From assembly GCF_003473485.1 (NCBI RefSeq), contig NC_053045.1, positions 41,086,494-41,150,493 of the forward strand: DNA of 64,000 bases, written 5' to 3'. Below are positions 32,851-45,159 of the stretch, piece by piece (position 1 is the stretch's first letter; each line of letters opens with the position of its first letter). The notes below the pieces were generated by a model. It saw only the letters and a list, made by a program, of their open reading frames with translations. It did not search any database and was not told where the DNA came from. A program made the translations under genes and the position numbers. Source of the stretch: Medicago truncatula. Taxonomy: Eukaryota > Streptophyta > Magnoliopsida > Fabales > Fabaceae.

Positions 32851-32929
32851 AATGCAACCAAAAAATAAGAATAAAGTGTTGAATAATCAAACAAAGTCCA
32901 AAAAACGTGTTTTTGACCACCGGTCAAAC

Positions 32930-33020
32930 TGGCGTAAGTTAACTCACGCTAGTGTTAACATGGGTGTGACTTAACTCGCGCTAGTGTTAACCTGGACGTG
33001 AGTTAACTCACGTTAGTGTT
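32930..33020. repeat. Second GTTAAC palindrome cluster
   Basis: GCGTAAGTTAACTCACGC, GTGTGACTTAACTCGCGC and a perfect 18 bp palindrome ACGTGAGTTAACTCACGT (32996-33013) are separated by CTAGTGTTAAC. Confidence 0.8.
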
Positions 33021-33029
33021 AATCATGTC

Positions 33030-33260
33030 CTCAAGAATACACGATTTTTTGACTTTGTTCAATGCATTTTAATTGTTTTTACACGTTTTTGTTAAGATTT
33101 AACACGTTTTTTGACCCTACTTATGGTAGATATAACCTATGTTACAATCTCCCCCTATAAATACACCTCTAAACTTCCCCATTTCCTCACACCAACTCAC
33201 ATTTTCACTCTCCTCCTCACTCTCTCCCTCCATGAATCTTCTTCCTTTCCTTCTTTTTTT
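33030..33260 (+). promoter_or_regulatory. Duplicated promoter-like block, copy B
   Basis: This has the same order as copy A: TTTTTACACGTTTTTGT, CCTATAAATACACCTC and a CT-rich leader CTCCTCACTCTCTCCCTCC. The paired palindrome cluster plus promoter block means that the unit was duplicated about 1.2 kb apart. Confidence 0.5.
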
Positions 33261-33517
33261 CCTTCTTTATTTTGGTGTAAAAAGAATAAATTTTTGTTAT
33301 GCTTGCTTTAGATGATGGTATTCAAGTGCCAACGAAATGAGGTTTATTCCTTGACACTTAATACCTTCATCTAAATCAGCCTAACAAGAATTTAATCTTT
33401 TCAAAGGAAAAACATGAATGTCGAGCGAAATGTTTGAGTCCTGGCCGTTTGGCAAGTTTGAAATACCCCATTTAAGAGGCAAGACAATTGTTGTAGTTGG
33501 AATGCACCTTACCCTAA

Positions 33518-33865
33518 CTAATGACGATCTTCTGGCGGAATCAAGCTGTTGATGATATCTTCAGTTGATCTCAACAACGTTACCCACATATCGATCCACT
33601 GGAACATGTTGTGCTCCCAAAACATGCTCGTCACATTTTCGTCGTTCTTTAACTCCACCCAAGTGAATGCTACTCTCCCCTCGTTGAGCGTTGGACGTTT
33701 ATACCGAACGTATTCCACCCTCATTGCGTCTCTGAGACTGACACCTTGGTTGAATTCATTCAGTTGATCCTTGAGACCTCTTAACGTTACATCAAGGCAC
33801 CGAACCTTCAACGTCTGAGGTTCTCCGCTGTTGAATTCTGCATGAACGTCGATCCACCCGACCAT
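33518..33865 (-). CDS. Small 115-residue protein of unknown function inside the TIR element
   Basis: The ATG at 33865 (minus) lies 10 bp after a good acceptor, TTGTGTAG|ATTTG. The open frame could extend upstream to 33916 but then reads through intron sequence. The product begins MVGWIDVHAEFNSGEPQTLK. It carries RCLDVTLRGLKDQLNEFN and ends in FQWIDMWVTLLRSTEDIIN then SLIPPEDRH. There is no signal peptide, membrane segment or zinc motif. The mix of Trp, charged residues and a beta-like N-terminus would suit a PB1-like or transposase N-terminal domain, but I do not recognise it. A leader exon (about 34280-34420) and a 404 bp intron (33876-34279) are plausible. Its terminal-repeat surroundings suggest an element-borne gene. 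Confidence 0.5.
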   Translation of the reverse strand: MVGWIDVHAEFNSGEPQTLKVRCLDVTLRGLKDQLNEFNQGVSLRDAMRVEYVRYKRPTLNEGRVAFTWVELKNDENVTSMFWEHNMFQWIDMWVTLLRSTEDIINSLIPPEDRH

Positions 33866-33875
33866 TGCTTCAAAT

Positions 33876-34279
33876 CTACACAATAAGAAATTTAACACAA
33901 TCAATGAAAAACTCATTCCAACATTTTATCAAACACTTGGAGTGCAAATTATACATAAACCCTAAAAATGATAACTACAACATGAACATGCAAACATCTA
34001 AATAATTAAGCAATATTACTCATTTGCATGTAACATTGGGTCATATCTTGCAAAAAAAAAAAATTTAACAAACCCTAAATCTCAAAAAATCTAATCTAAG
34101 TGTAAAAAATATAACATAATATCTAAACATCATAACAATTAAGCACTATAAGTCATTTGCATGTAACATTCTATCATTTCTTCCAAAAAAATTAAAATTT
34201 TAACAAAACAATAAACCTAAAAAATTCTAGATTAAGTGAAAAAATTTATCATACCAACATAATTTACGTGAAAGCTTAC
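33876..34279 (-). other. Putative 5'UTR intron of the element-borne mini-gene
   Basis: On the minus strand CAAGAACAA|GTAAGC opens and TTGTGTAG|ATTTGAAGC closes it. The leader exon upstream reads CTCAATTTTCTCTCAAATTA and is CA-rich, typical of a plant 5'UTR. Confidence 0.5.
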
Positions 34280-34540
34280 TTGTTCTTGTTGTTGGAGTGT
34301 TGTTTGATTTGAAGTTGAAGGAATTTTGGAGTTGGGTAATTTGAGAGAAAATTGAGATTTGTGTGTGTGTTGTGTTTGAAAATGATGCAGAATGAGGTTC
34401 TGCCTGGGCTAATAACAGCATGTAGTGTGACTTAAGTTACGTTTCTCTTATAACTAGCACAACTTAAGTCACGCTACGCATGTTAACATGCGTAGGGGCA
34501 TTTTGGACATTTACTTTGAGAATGAGCGGAACCATTTGGG

Positions 34541-36245
34541 TAATGAGCAGAATTCAAGAGTTTTTAACACATTGTAGATGAATTAAAAAGTATAGTTCAT
34601 TTTGTATAAAAATAAAAATTGTGACTAAATTTATAAAATTACTCTTCATTAATAGTATGAGAAAAACAAATTTAAAATATTGAAAACATAATAAGTAATA
34701 CCACAAATACTACCAATGAGTATAAATTTAAATAAGAGTGGTGCTATATGGTGACATTAAGCATTATTGTTTAAATAAACATCAATGATTCTCTGTCCCC
34801 TAAAAAAAAAATCAATGATTCTTTGTAATTGTAAAATGACATATAACTACAAACTATTTTAGCTTTTATGAGATATATTGTGGGGTTGAGGGAGTATTAC
34901 TATGGTTAGTATAACCTCTTTTTACCTCTTGTTAAAAAAAAAAACCTTCTTTACCTTTTAAAAAATGAAGAAGTTTTTTTAAACCAAAAAAGAAGATACA
35001 AATTCTAGAGTTTTTTTTTTTTTTGTTGAATCAATACAAACTCTAGAGTAAATCTTGTATGTTTAAGCATGCATATAACAATAAAATTGAGAATTGATCT
35101 AACATTTTAGGAATATAAGTGTTTCTTTCTAGGTGTGCTTAAACATTGTACACTTGACCTTTATGATAGGCAAGTATTTCTCCAAATTCTAATGTACCGT
35201 TAGGCTCTTATGATGAGCTAATTGCATGTCTCAATTCCTTGTTTTAAGGATAAATCAATTTCAGTTTCTTTTATTAATCTGTCTTCGTTTTGTGTGATCC
35301 TTGTTATGCTAAATCTTGAGTGGTGAGCTATACACGCTTTAAGGGAATTGTTGATCCCTTTTTGCATGGCAAATAGAGGGCATATCTTTGGCCATATACT
35401 CCCTTCAAATATTATTTTTGAAGTAGTGGATTGTTTACCGTACTCTTTCAAATAAATTATTCAACACTCTTTTATCCATTAAATTTTATGAATCACATCA
35501 AATTTATATAACATATACATGATTTGGTGGGAATCATGTGAATCTTACCCAATAAAAAAGTGCATTAAAAACACTATTCAATCGAACTTTTTTAACAATT
35601 AGTTCACTTTTGGGAGAATCTCTTAAGAAGATAGGAGCACTTATTCGATCTCAAGGAATTATTCCGTCTTGTTATGCACTTATGATGAGCTAATTACACG
35701 TCTCAATCCATGGTTGTTAGGAGTATGCCTCATATAAGTGGAGGAGTGCTCTTAAGAGCATAGGAGCACTTATTCGATCTCAGAATTATTCCTTGATTGT
35801 TGATGAGATCGAATAAGTGCTAGGAGTGTTCTTATTTGGTTGTTGCTTCCTACATTTATTCCATCTCAATCTCATCGATAAAGGGTACAAGAGCTTGGCT
35901 CAGCTTGATGGAGAAGTAGGAGCGGATCATTGTATAAAAAATCCTTATGACAATGTAATCAAGAGTTGAATTTCATTATTGAACTTCAATGCAAGTATAG
36001 GATGCGAAAGACTTAAACTTAATGTAAGATTGTTGAATTATAGTGTGAGTGGTTAGTCCACTTAAAAGAGGCTCCAGATACCTTTTGCAAAAATATTTTT
36101 TTTTATCTTAAGTAAAGTATGATATTTCAATTAGTAACCAAAAGGGTCTTTGAAAAGAAAAGTTTGAACTAATAAGTCCACTTAAAAGCTCAGCTTATAA
36201 TGCTTGTCCGCAAGAGTGTGTGACTTTAAAATATTTAGCTGGTTA
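34541..36245. other. Intergenic DNA with short dispersed repeats
   Basis: No gene. Repeated strings include CTTATGATGAGCTAATT (35206 and 35679) and GAGCACTTATTCGATCTCA (35636 and 35764), the latter forming a hairpin with its complement at 35804. Confidence 0.5.
35765..35821. other. Hairpin with perfect 18 bp stem
   Basis: AGCACTTATTCGATCTCA at 35765-35782 and TGAGATCGAATAAGTGCT at 35804-35821 are exact complements around a 21 nt loop. The left arm is also present, unpaired, at about 35637. Confidence 0.75.
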
Positions 36246-38156
<1,911 letters not shown>

Positions 38157-38784
38157 CCTTTTGTTAATGGTCATTCTTTCATGATGAGTTTATATTGAAA
38201 TTTAATCTACTTTTATAAAATCAAATACTAGCTTATCTATTACTCTACTTTCCACAAACATAGCCTAACACACATGCAGATAAAATTAAAGTTAAAAACT
38301 TTAGACAAAAAGCTGGATTTACTTTGAAAATCTTTAAACTAAAGCATCATACTTTTCATTTTACTATTCTCAGCAAATGAGAAGCTTTGTTAAACAATGT
38401 TAAGAACTAATAACAAACCAAAATAGCAGAAAGAGTGAAAATTATATAGGACGAAAATAAGAAAGACATTAAAGTGCTTACGGTGCAAGACACAACCATC
38501 CAAAGAAAAAGCTCAAACCAACAATTATATTTAATTACTTTACTTTATGAATATTCTTATATATACTATCGATCAAAATTTTAGAGCTTTTTATTTTTTA
38601 TATAATATAATCAAAGTTTTATGATAACCCATGCTCTGTTTCATCTCCTCTGCTTTTACATGCTCCAAAGAAAACATTAACAAACACAACACAATATTGA
38701 ATAAATTACTATTAAAATTGATTAACAAGTACTAATTCTTGTTTTCAATAACAGTTTCACTACATGAAGATTCTCAAATAGTTC
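38157..38784. other. 3' flank of proline-rich protein gene
   Basis: AT-rich, no coding frame. It is the downstream side of the minus-strand gene that ends at 38785. Confidence 0.5.
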
Positions 38785-39273
38785 TTATACAAAACCAAAA
38801 ACAAGAAATAATGATAACATAATAGTAGTGGCAATCATCCTTATAAATTTCTTCTCCACAGTGATTGATGATGTTGAAGAGTCATCAGGTTTGTTAGGAG
38901 GCAATCTGTAGTAATATGGATAATATGGTAGAATAGGATCAGGTGGTGGTGGAGCACCATAAACACCACCACCGTTGTTGTTGTTATTATTGTTGCCGTC
39001 GTCGCCGCCGCCGTTGCCGTAAGGTGGTGTAGGGTTATAAGGGTAATTGTTATTACCAGAAGGTGGTGGATATGGTAATCCAGATTGTGGTGGTGCTGGT
39101 GGAGCTGTTGAAACTGAAGGAGTTGGATTTGTAGGAGTGACGGTTCCACTTCCTGTGGGTGGTGGGTAACATGGATAGGGACAAGGGGTGTCGGATTTTG
39201 TTGTGGCTGGAAAACAGAGGAGTGTTATTGAGAGGAAGAAGAGAGTGGAAGTGGTTGAGTTAAAGATAGACAT
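38785..39273 (-). CDS. Small secreted proline/glycine/asparagine-rich cell-wall protein, GPI-type tail
   Basis: The 162-residue frame starts with a clear signal peptide (STLFFLSITLLCFPATTKS, cleaved near residue 27). CPYPCYPPP follows, then a Pro/Ser/Thr-rich segment with APPAPPQSGLPYPPPSG. A Gly/Asn run GDDGNNNNNNNGGG around residues 88-102 is followed by APPPPDPILPYYPYYYRLPP. The C-terminus is hydrophobic (IATTIMLSLFLVFGFV) after a small-residue stretch, the pattern of GPI anchoring. It fits the plant hydroxyproline-rich/extensin-like small proteins exported to plasma membrane and wall. Prolines in such motifs are usually hydroxylated and glycosylated. The low-complexity part prevents an exact family call. 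The frame is intact. Confidence 0.8.
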   Translation of the reverse strand: MSIFNSTTSTLFFLSITLLCFPATTKSDTPCPYPCYPPPTGSGTVTPTNPTPSVSTAPPAPPQSGLPYPPPSGNNNYPYNPTPPYGNGGGDDGNNNNNNNGGGVYGAPPPPDPILPYYPYYYRLPPNKPDDSSTSSITVEKKFIRMIATTIMLSLFLVFGFV

Positions 39274-41465
39274 GTTTGGATGGAATGAAAAAGATGGTAA
39301 AATGATTAAGGGAAATGAAGAAGGAAAATGAACAAGTGGTTGTGTAGTGATGTGAATATGTGAAGGTGATGAAACAAAGTGAGTGAGTTGGAAATTGGAA
39401 GAGATGTGTGGGTGGTCTTATTAGATAGCTACATGTGTTTTGTTTTGTCACATTTTGAAGAATTGAGAGAGTGAAAATGAAATTAAAATAAAGTTGTTAG
39501 TTACTTTTTGAGTAATGATGTGGAAGAAGAAGTCAAATTAGGGCTTGGAGCAATTTCTAAGTAATTTCTAACTTTTAAGTGAGAGTGCTTAGATGAAATT
39601 AGGGAAAAGGAGGAGTTGGTGAAGAAGCTTGGGGGACAATAGAGGCTTTCATTTGGGAGCTTTTGAATATTAAAACTATGATAATAATTTATTTTTTATT
39701 GTAGTGTTGGTAAAGAATAATAATGATTGCACATGAGATGCCTACAATAGCAAGGAAGTGTATATTGACAAGGTTTTAATGATTAAGCACTTTTTATACT
39801 ACCATCTAATGAGATGGAGATGATAATCTTATAATTTGACTATGCAGCCCTACTACATAACCATCTTTAGAAAATAACTATCAATTTTTTTTTATTAGAA
39901 GTCAGTGTAAAATTAGTTTATACTTATTAGTATATATCTTCTTCTCTTTGATAAACCATGATGGAGTAAACTACAATCAAATTCACATCTAAGTGATTAT
40001 AAGCAGCAATGTTATTTCAGCATATTGAAAATGAACTTAATTAAGTGGACAAACTAGCTTCAACTTATATTTGATGTTAAATAGAAATACATGTGTATAT
40101 CAAAGAAGAAAAAAACTTGTCATTGCTTAATTAGTTGTCCTTTTTAATGTATAAATAGCATGTGGTGAGTTTTGTTTTCTTCAATATTAGAAGTATATCA
40201 AATATTTTAGACAGTCTCCCCTTAAAGGTGGACACAATTTCTTGTAATCAAAACCTTTTTATGCACTAGGCAAAGTTAAGGGTGGAACATCGCAAAGATA
40301 GTCCATTATAAACTCATCTCAAAGCACTTTTTTTTTCCTAATCTCAAAGCATAGTTTTATTATTATTTTAGAATCCGTTAATGTTTTGAATAATTAAGTT
40401 CATTTTTTTTGTCAATGTAATGTATGTTCTTATATAAAAAAAATTAAAGATAGTTCTTTCTATGAATCAAATTACAGTTGTAACATTGAGGGTAATCGAA
40501 CACTAGTTTAATTGTCATGGTAGATATATACTCGGTTTTCAAGCCGTTGTATGAACGTAGTTTAATTGACAGAGACGTTAGAATATGTAAGGGTTGAAGT
40601 TCGATCATCAAATTCTCATTTATTCACTTCAAGGGACATTGATAAACCAAATCATAGAAGAGCATGTGAACAAGTTTCCAATTGAAGCTAGTGTCCAATT
40701 TGGTGACTTCAGAATTAAGTGTAACTCAACGGCAAAGCCCATTCCATACACATGAAGTCAAGAAGAAATTAAAGAACAGCTGGAGAAATATAAGAAGGAA
40801 TATGGAAACGTGGCTCAAAACTGCACAGTGTCACTTTGATCACTGGCTGCAATAATAAAAGAAATTTTAATGATTTAAATGAATTATTGAAGAAATATTT
40901 TTAAAAGAAAGATGAATTTTTAAACCAAATATTTCAATTCAAACTGGACTAATGCATAATAATTTCATGTTCAATCATAACAAAAGAATTACATCTAAAT
41001 AGTGGTCTTGCTTAGCTTATACTTGTTGGTTATATCTAAAATGTGCTTTTAGTTTTACACTTTTACTGAATCTCATTGTTCTGTGTGGGAAAAGGTCATG
41101 TAGTTGGTTTCTCACTTTAATTTCTCGTTTCTAATTTCTAATAATGACACTTATTTTGACGTGAGGTAGTGGTTATATCTACTATACATGATTCCAAATC
41201 AATTGAACGTTTCAAACGATTCTATTAAGAGCAGTTATTATTTTGTTTTCTTCTTTGAGTGTATGCCCTTGCCCTGACTGCCCAAGATTCCCATCCAATT
41301 AAGCACCTGTAATGTAGATAAACGTTTACCTCTCACTAGCACATTAGTTGCTGTATGGGTGTTGTGTCATTTGATGATATGCTGGTCTAGTGGCATTTTA
41401 TCTAGGGATAGCGAAGCATGTTTCATCTAAACCCGCTTAAAACAGGTTAGCAAGTTTAAAATTTT
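39274..41465. other. Promoter of the proline-rich gene and intergenic DNA
   Basis: The first few hundred bases are the 5' flank of the minus-strand gene. The remaining 1.8 kb is AT-rich with no gene. GTTTAATTGACAGAGACGTTAGAATATG at about 40559 with a B-box-like GTTCGATC resembles a SINE scrap. Confidence 0.45.
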
Positions 41466-41469
41466 ACAC

Positions 41470-41999
41470 CGTCCCATTTAGTGGCGGATAGACGAGTTGG
41501 CAAGCTAGTCCTCCAAACAAAAACGTTTTTTTTAAGAGAAAAAACAACTTTTTTAATATATATTTTACAACTTAATTGTTACAAAAAAATTGTGTTGTTT
41601 TTATCATGAAAAAATATAGAAGAATAGGCAGAAAAAAAAGTTCTGATATAAAAATAAATCCGTCAACATAAAACAAATCCGCACCATATAACTTAACATT
41701 ATACTCAATAGCAGAATAAGGAAAATCTGTCAACATAAAACAAACAAATCCGCGCCATAAAACGAAACCTAAAATAAATTCAACAAGCAAAATAAATTCA
41801 AAAGGATAAAATAAGAAGAAAAAAAAAAAAAACGAGTTAAGTGGGTAGCCCCACCCTGCCTATGTCTGCCCCGTTTTTTATACGAGTTAAGCGGGATGAA
41901 CCAACTATAATAAATCAGTTCAAAACTTCGACTCTACCAGCCAAAAATAGCGGGCTAAACGGACTAGCCCGTCGGGATGGGCCCGCTTTTCCGCCTCTA
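41470..41999. mobile_element. Probable non-autonomous hAT fragment
   Basis: The right end (complement) reads AGAGGCGGAAAAGCGGGCCC then GACGGGCTAGTCCG, typical of plant hAT termini. The left end has TAGTGGCGGATAGACGAG and GGCAAGCTAGTCC in the matching orientation. The GC-rich ends contrast with an AT-rich middle, which has no transposase. No 8 bp duplication was read. Confidence 0.45.
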
Positions 42000-42048
42000 A
42001 TTTTCTATACTATTTGTTTGTTTAAGACATTTTCATGAGTTCTTTTTG

Positions 42049-42060
42049 TAAATTAGTGTT
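42049..42060. repeat. Left target-site duplication of LINE
   Basis: TAAATTAGTGTT is repeated exactly at 42830-42841. Confidence 0.8.
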
Positions 42061-42829
42061 TTTTTGTTACAATAGGAGAGAAGAAATAAAAAAAAGGAGA
42101 ACATAAAAACTATCTAGAAAAAGAAATTCTACTAGCATCAGCTAGCAGGAACAGGCTAATTCCAACTTGAGGAACTGCAATAGAACGATAGGTCGCATGG
42201 CTACCAGCTCCAAGCTTAGCAAGATAGTCGGCACATGCATTCCCCTCCCGAAGAATGTGATGCATGTGAACGTGCCAGTCCCTGGAAAGGAGCTCCTTTA
42301 TATTATAAATAATTTTTGCATAATGGTGTCAAGCATTGGGTTTAGATATCAACTTTATTGCGGTATTTGAATTAGAATAACACCACAACTCTAAAATACC
42401 AAACTCGCAGGCCATACGTAACCCATGATAAACTGCCAAGAACTCTGCATGGAGGATGTTAGAGAAGCCTATATTTCGAGCAAAGCCATGGATCCAAGCA
42501 TCATCCCCATTCCTAAGCAAACTCCCAAAAACGGAGGCACCGGGATTGCCAAGGCTACTGCCATCAACAATGTCATTACCACCCTTATCGTTCCACTTTA
42601 TCACTTGCATGAGTGGAATTGAATGCTGCTTGATGAAGCACTTAGCCAGAAAATTAGCATAGTTGTCTGTACACATTCGAATAGAAAAGGGAGAGACAAC
42701 CTCATTTGTCATACACAAGCTATTCCTAGCGCGCCATAACCACCAACAAGCGGACATAAACAGAAATCTAAAATGGCCATCAATACCACGCGGAAGCCGA
42801 ACATAAAGATCATCCCCTTGAAAGAAACA
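42061..42829 (-). mobile_element. 5'-truncated LINE ending in an RNase H domain
   Basis: The insertion is 769 bp, minus oriented, with a short T-run (poly-A) at 42059-42065 and a 12 bp exact target duplication. It contains only the last part of LINE ORF2. Confidence 0.85.
42110..42829 (-). pseudogene. LINE RNase H-like (RVT_3) C-terminal region
   Basis: The minus-strand frame starting at 42757 reads WWLWRARNSLCM, then IKWNDKGGNDIVDGSSLGNP and GASVFGSLLRNGDDAWIHGF. It continues with NILHAEFLAVYHGLRMACEF and ELWCYSNSNTAIKLI. This is the plant non-LTR RNase H fold: D of DGSS, E of HAEF, and the third acidic position replaced by Y/S (CYSNS for C-x-S-D). A stop at 42329 is followed by the remaining HVHMHHILREGNACADYLAK end in another frame, carrying the last catalytic His/Asp region. 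It is a decayed copy. Confidence 0.85.
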
Positions 42830-42841
42830 TAAATTAGTGTT
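42830..42841. repeat. Right target-site duplication of LINE
   Basis: TAAATTAGTGTT, identical to 42049-42060. Confidence 0.8.
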
Positions 42842-43590
42842 CTTTTGGTTAAACTTTACTTTGAATTCAATTTATTTTGTTATCATTAAGTAATAATGCA
42901 TCGGGTTGGAAATTAAGTACTTTTACATCAGTAATAGAAAAATTACATTTAGATCATATGTAATTTTCATGCTATACATTTTATTTATTTTTTGCAAGAG
43001 ATGCTATACATCTGTAATAATTAAACTTCCTTAAAAAAAATCTGTAATAATTAAACTAAAACGTATATTATTTATTGTACTAAAAAGAAAAAACTAAACG
43101 TATTTTCTTTTCAACCAGGTGGCTGTGACTCTGATGTAAACCGTAGGGACTAGAATAGAACCAGTGGCATGTCCATATACATACTTTCTTCAACAAAAAA
43201 AAATGTCCATATAACATACTTAAATGTTAAATCGTCACCAGTTTTTTTTTTTTGTACAGTTAACCATTTTTATTTTACTTCTATAAAAAATAGTTGTTTC
43301 CTCCATAAAGCAAATTTTTAAGAAAAATAAATAAATAATTTATAATAGATAAAATAAAATAAATCACTACTATCTTTAATTATGACTTTTTTTTGGAAGA
43401 AACCAGAAGATATATATAACTAAAAAAGACGGTGAAGACAAATTAAACACAAAATATGCCTAACAAGGAAGCAGAACAAAGTCACATATGCAACAAAACA
43501 AAAATAATAAAAAATCCATCACATGTAACATTACGACGTGGAATAACCTGAGCAAACAGACGATACATTCCATCAAACATGAAAATCGAA
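42842..43590. other. AT-rich intergenic DNA
   Basis: No gene. The right part (43385-43590) may be the 3' tail of the LINE relic that follows, since a T-run (43388-43395) is seen on its 3' side. Confidence 0.4.
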
Positions 43591-43888
43591 AAAATGAAAT
43601 AGGCCCGTAAACATGTAGTCACCACAAAGAATGAAGTTTAATTTCACCCTATCAATCAACTCAGCGGTAGATAACTCTTTATTTTGTAAACTTTACATGC
43701 AACTTCCATTATGCATTCCAAATGATCGAGATAGTTGCAAATATATGAAAACAAAGCTGAATATCCTTCTTCAAAATATAGGCACCGCCAAACTGAGCAG
43801 TATGCATGCCGATGTCAAAAGGTTGCACGCTAGATATTCCAACCACCGCAAAATGAAGGCCCTAACACTTTCAAAAAAGTCACATTCT

Positions 43889-43897
43889 AAAAATAAA
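43889..43897. repeat. 9 bp target-site duplication, left
   Basis: AAAAATAAA, exactly repeated at 44286-44294. Confidence 0.8.
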
Positions 43898-44285
43898 GGT
43901 CAAATGCATCTAAAGGTCCTTTAAGTTTTTCATTTTTTCCAAAGTCGTCATTTAAGTTTCAAAAGTCTCAAACAAGTCCTTTTAGTTTTCAAATCGTTTC
44001 AAACAAGTCTTATTGTAGATTTCATAGTTGGTAATTGCTTCCTTGAACTCATCTTTAGTACCAAATCTGGCTCCTAACACCCACTTAAAATTAGTCATCT
44101 TTTTATGCATGACAAATGGTGGATAATGCTCCTTGTTGCTATCATCTAAATCATCACCATCATCCTCTAAAAGGACTTGTTTGAAACGATTCAAAAACTA
44201 AAAGGACTTGTTTGAGACTTTTGAAATTTAAAGGACGACTTTGAAAAAAACGAAAAACTTAAAGGACCTTTAAATATATTTGACC
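43898..44285. mobile_element. 388 bp Mutator-like MITE carrying a transposase N-terminal scrap
   Basis: The ends GGTCAAATGCATCTAAAGGT and ...CCTTTAAATATATTTGACC are inverted repeats of about 90 bp, flanked by an exact 9 bp duplication AAAAATAAA. The middle holds a minus-strand frame, NFKWVLGARFGTKDEFKEAI then TNYEIYNKT. This is the N-terminal motif of plant MuDR/MURA transposases (xxGMxFxxxxEFKEAIxxYAI). It is therefore an internal-deletion derivative of a complete MULE. It sits inside the LINE relic. Confidence 0.85.
43982..44194 (-). pseudogene. MURA transposase N-terminal fragment inside the MITE
   Basis: The 70-residue open frame starts MNRFKQVLLEDDGDDLDDSN. It contains KWVLGARFGTKDEFKEAITN, matching the conserved plant MULE N-terminal domain. 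Its ends read into the terminal inverted repeats, and the catalytic and SWIM zinc-finger domains are missing. It cannot transpose itself. Confidence 0.75.
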
Positions 44286-44294
44286 AAAAATAAA
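44286..44294. repeat. 9 bp target-site duplication, right
   Basis: AAAAATAAA, identical to 43889-43897. Confidence 0.8.
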
Positions 44295-44429
44295 TGATTA
44301 AGTGACACCTCCTTCCCACACCCGCCGAATATAATAGTGAATTGAAGAGCTCCGTGATAACCAAATTATCCTTTGTTAAAGATCTTTTATTCAACAATCT
44401 CCACATGTTGCAATAAGTTAGTCATCTTT

Positions 44430-44770
44430 GTCAATTGATTGACTAACTCCGTTTTTTATATCCATGCGGCTAATAGAATATAAGGATTCCACTTGTGTAC
44501 CATTAAGGTTACCAAGAGTATATACCATTGGAGTGTATCACCTACCAATATATGTTACTTTATAAATGTTTTATTTGATATATTTTTAAAGGGTGTGCCA
44601 CGTGGCATGGATACTTAATTTAAAACACATGCCACATAATACTCTAAATTATTAAACCCAACAAAATGAAAAATGTAATGTAAAACAAAAATTGGAATTG
44701 AAGGAAACACAAAATAATGGTTTTCTCAAAACAAAAAAAAATCCCTAAATTTGGAGAACTAGGGCTCCCA
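44430..44770. other. AT-rich intergenic DNA
   Basis: Nothing recognised. Confidence 0.4.
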
Positions 44771-44789
44771 ATTCGAGCTCTCAATCATT

Positions 44790-44990
44790 GGCGGCTAACA
44801 ACTCTTTTAGTTGTGGAACAAGATCGAGTAGTCGTCTTCCTACTTCTTCCAATTTGCATTGGAATGACATGAATGTGATTGTAGGACGATGAACAATTGC
44901 AACGCCTACTTGCAGGTGCAAAGAGTTATGTGTTCTTTGAACCGTAGGGACCAAAGCAAAATATGGGCCTAAATTTTGCGGATGCATTAA
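44790..44990 (+). pseudogene. Possible GRF-zinc-finger-like gene relic
   Basis: Plus-strand codons give MAANNSFSCGTRSSSRLPTS, a stop, and then TPTCRCKELCVL, a stop, TVGTKAKYGPKFCGC. The spacing C-x-C...T-x-x-x-x-x-G-x-x-F-x-x-C resembles the GRF zinc finger common in plant repeat-derived proteins. At least two stops break it. The match is short, so the call is weak. Confidence 0.35.
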
Positions 44991-45159
44991 GCTACTTGTT
45001 AATTATTCATTCAAGTTCTTTATTTTTTTTCTAATTCAAATTTTTCTTCAACTATAAATGTTTTATGTAATTGTAATACAGGGACGTCATGATATTGGCT
45101 AATTTATTTGGTTTGACAGAGGAGAAGTTCATGGTAAGGATGAGAAAGTGGCAAAATTT

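Larger units (their letters stand above)
31618..34540. mobile_element. 2.9 kb inverted-repeat element with palindromic GTTAAC blocks and a mini-gene
   Basis: The left terminus (CCCAAAGAGTATCGTTCATT, then CCCAAAGTAAATATCC) is the inverted counterpart of the right terminus ending at 34540. The right reads, as complement, CCCAAATGGTTCCGCTCATT, then CTCAAAGTAAATGTCC. Similarity continues for about 60 bp up to GTTAACATGC on both sides. Inside are GTGAGTTAACTCACG repeats (31670-31815 and 32930-33020) and a duplicated promoter-like block with CTATAAATA at about 31961 and 33163. An AT-rich minisatellite and a spliced minus-strand mini-gene complete it. No target duplication was found, so the superfamily is undetermined; a Mutator-like origin is a guess. 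Confidence 0.6.
43600..44425 (-). pseudogene. LINE zf-RVT relic interrupted by a MITE
   Basis: On the minus strand 44406-44290 reads MWRLLNKRSLTKDNLVITEL and GVGRRCHLI. After the MITE, CDFFESVRAFILRWLEYLAC continues at about 43890-43820. This is the zf-RVT linker order W(R)LLxxRxxTKDNL...C...CxxFxxVWxxVLxWL of plant LINEs, without intact zinc ligands. Stops and the MITE split it. Confidence 0.65.

Noticed and set aside
31618..34540. 9 bp target duplication for the inverted-repeat element
   Set aside because: Flanks AAGCTCGGG and TAATGAGCA do not match; ends may be misplaced by some bases, so no duplication is reported.
38841..39149. His/Leu/Thr-rich 102-residue frame
   Set aside because: It is a shadow of the proline-rich gene in another frame; the composition follows from CCA/CAC codons.
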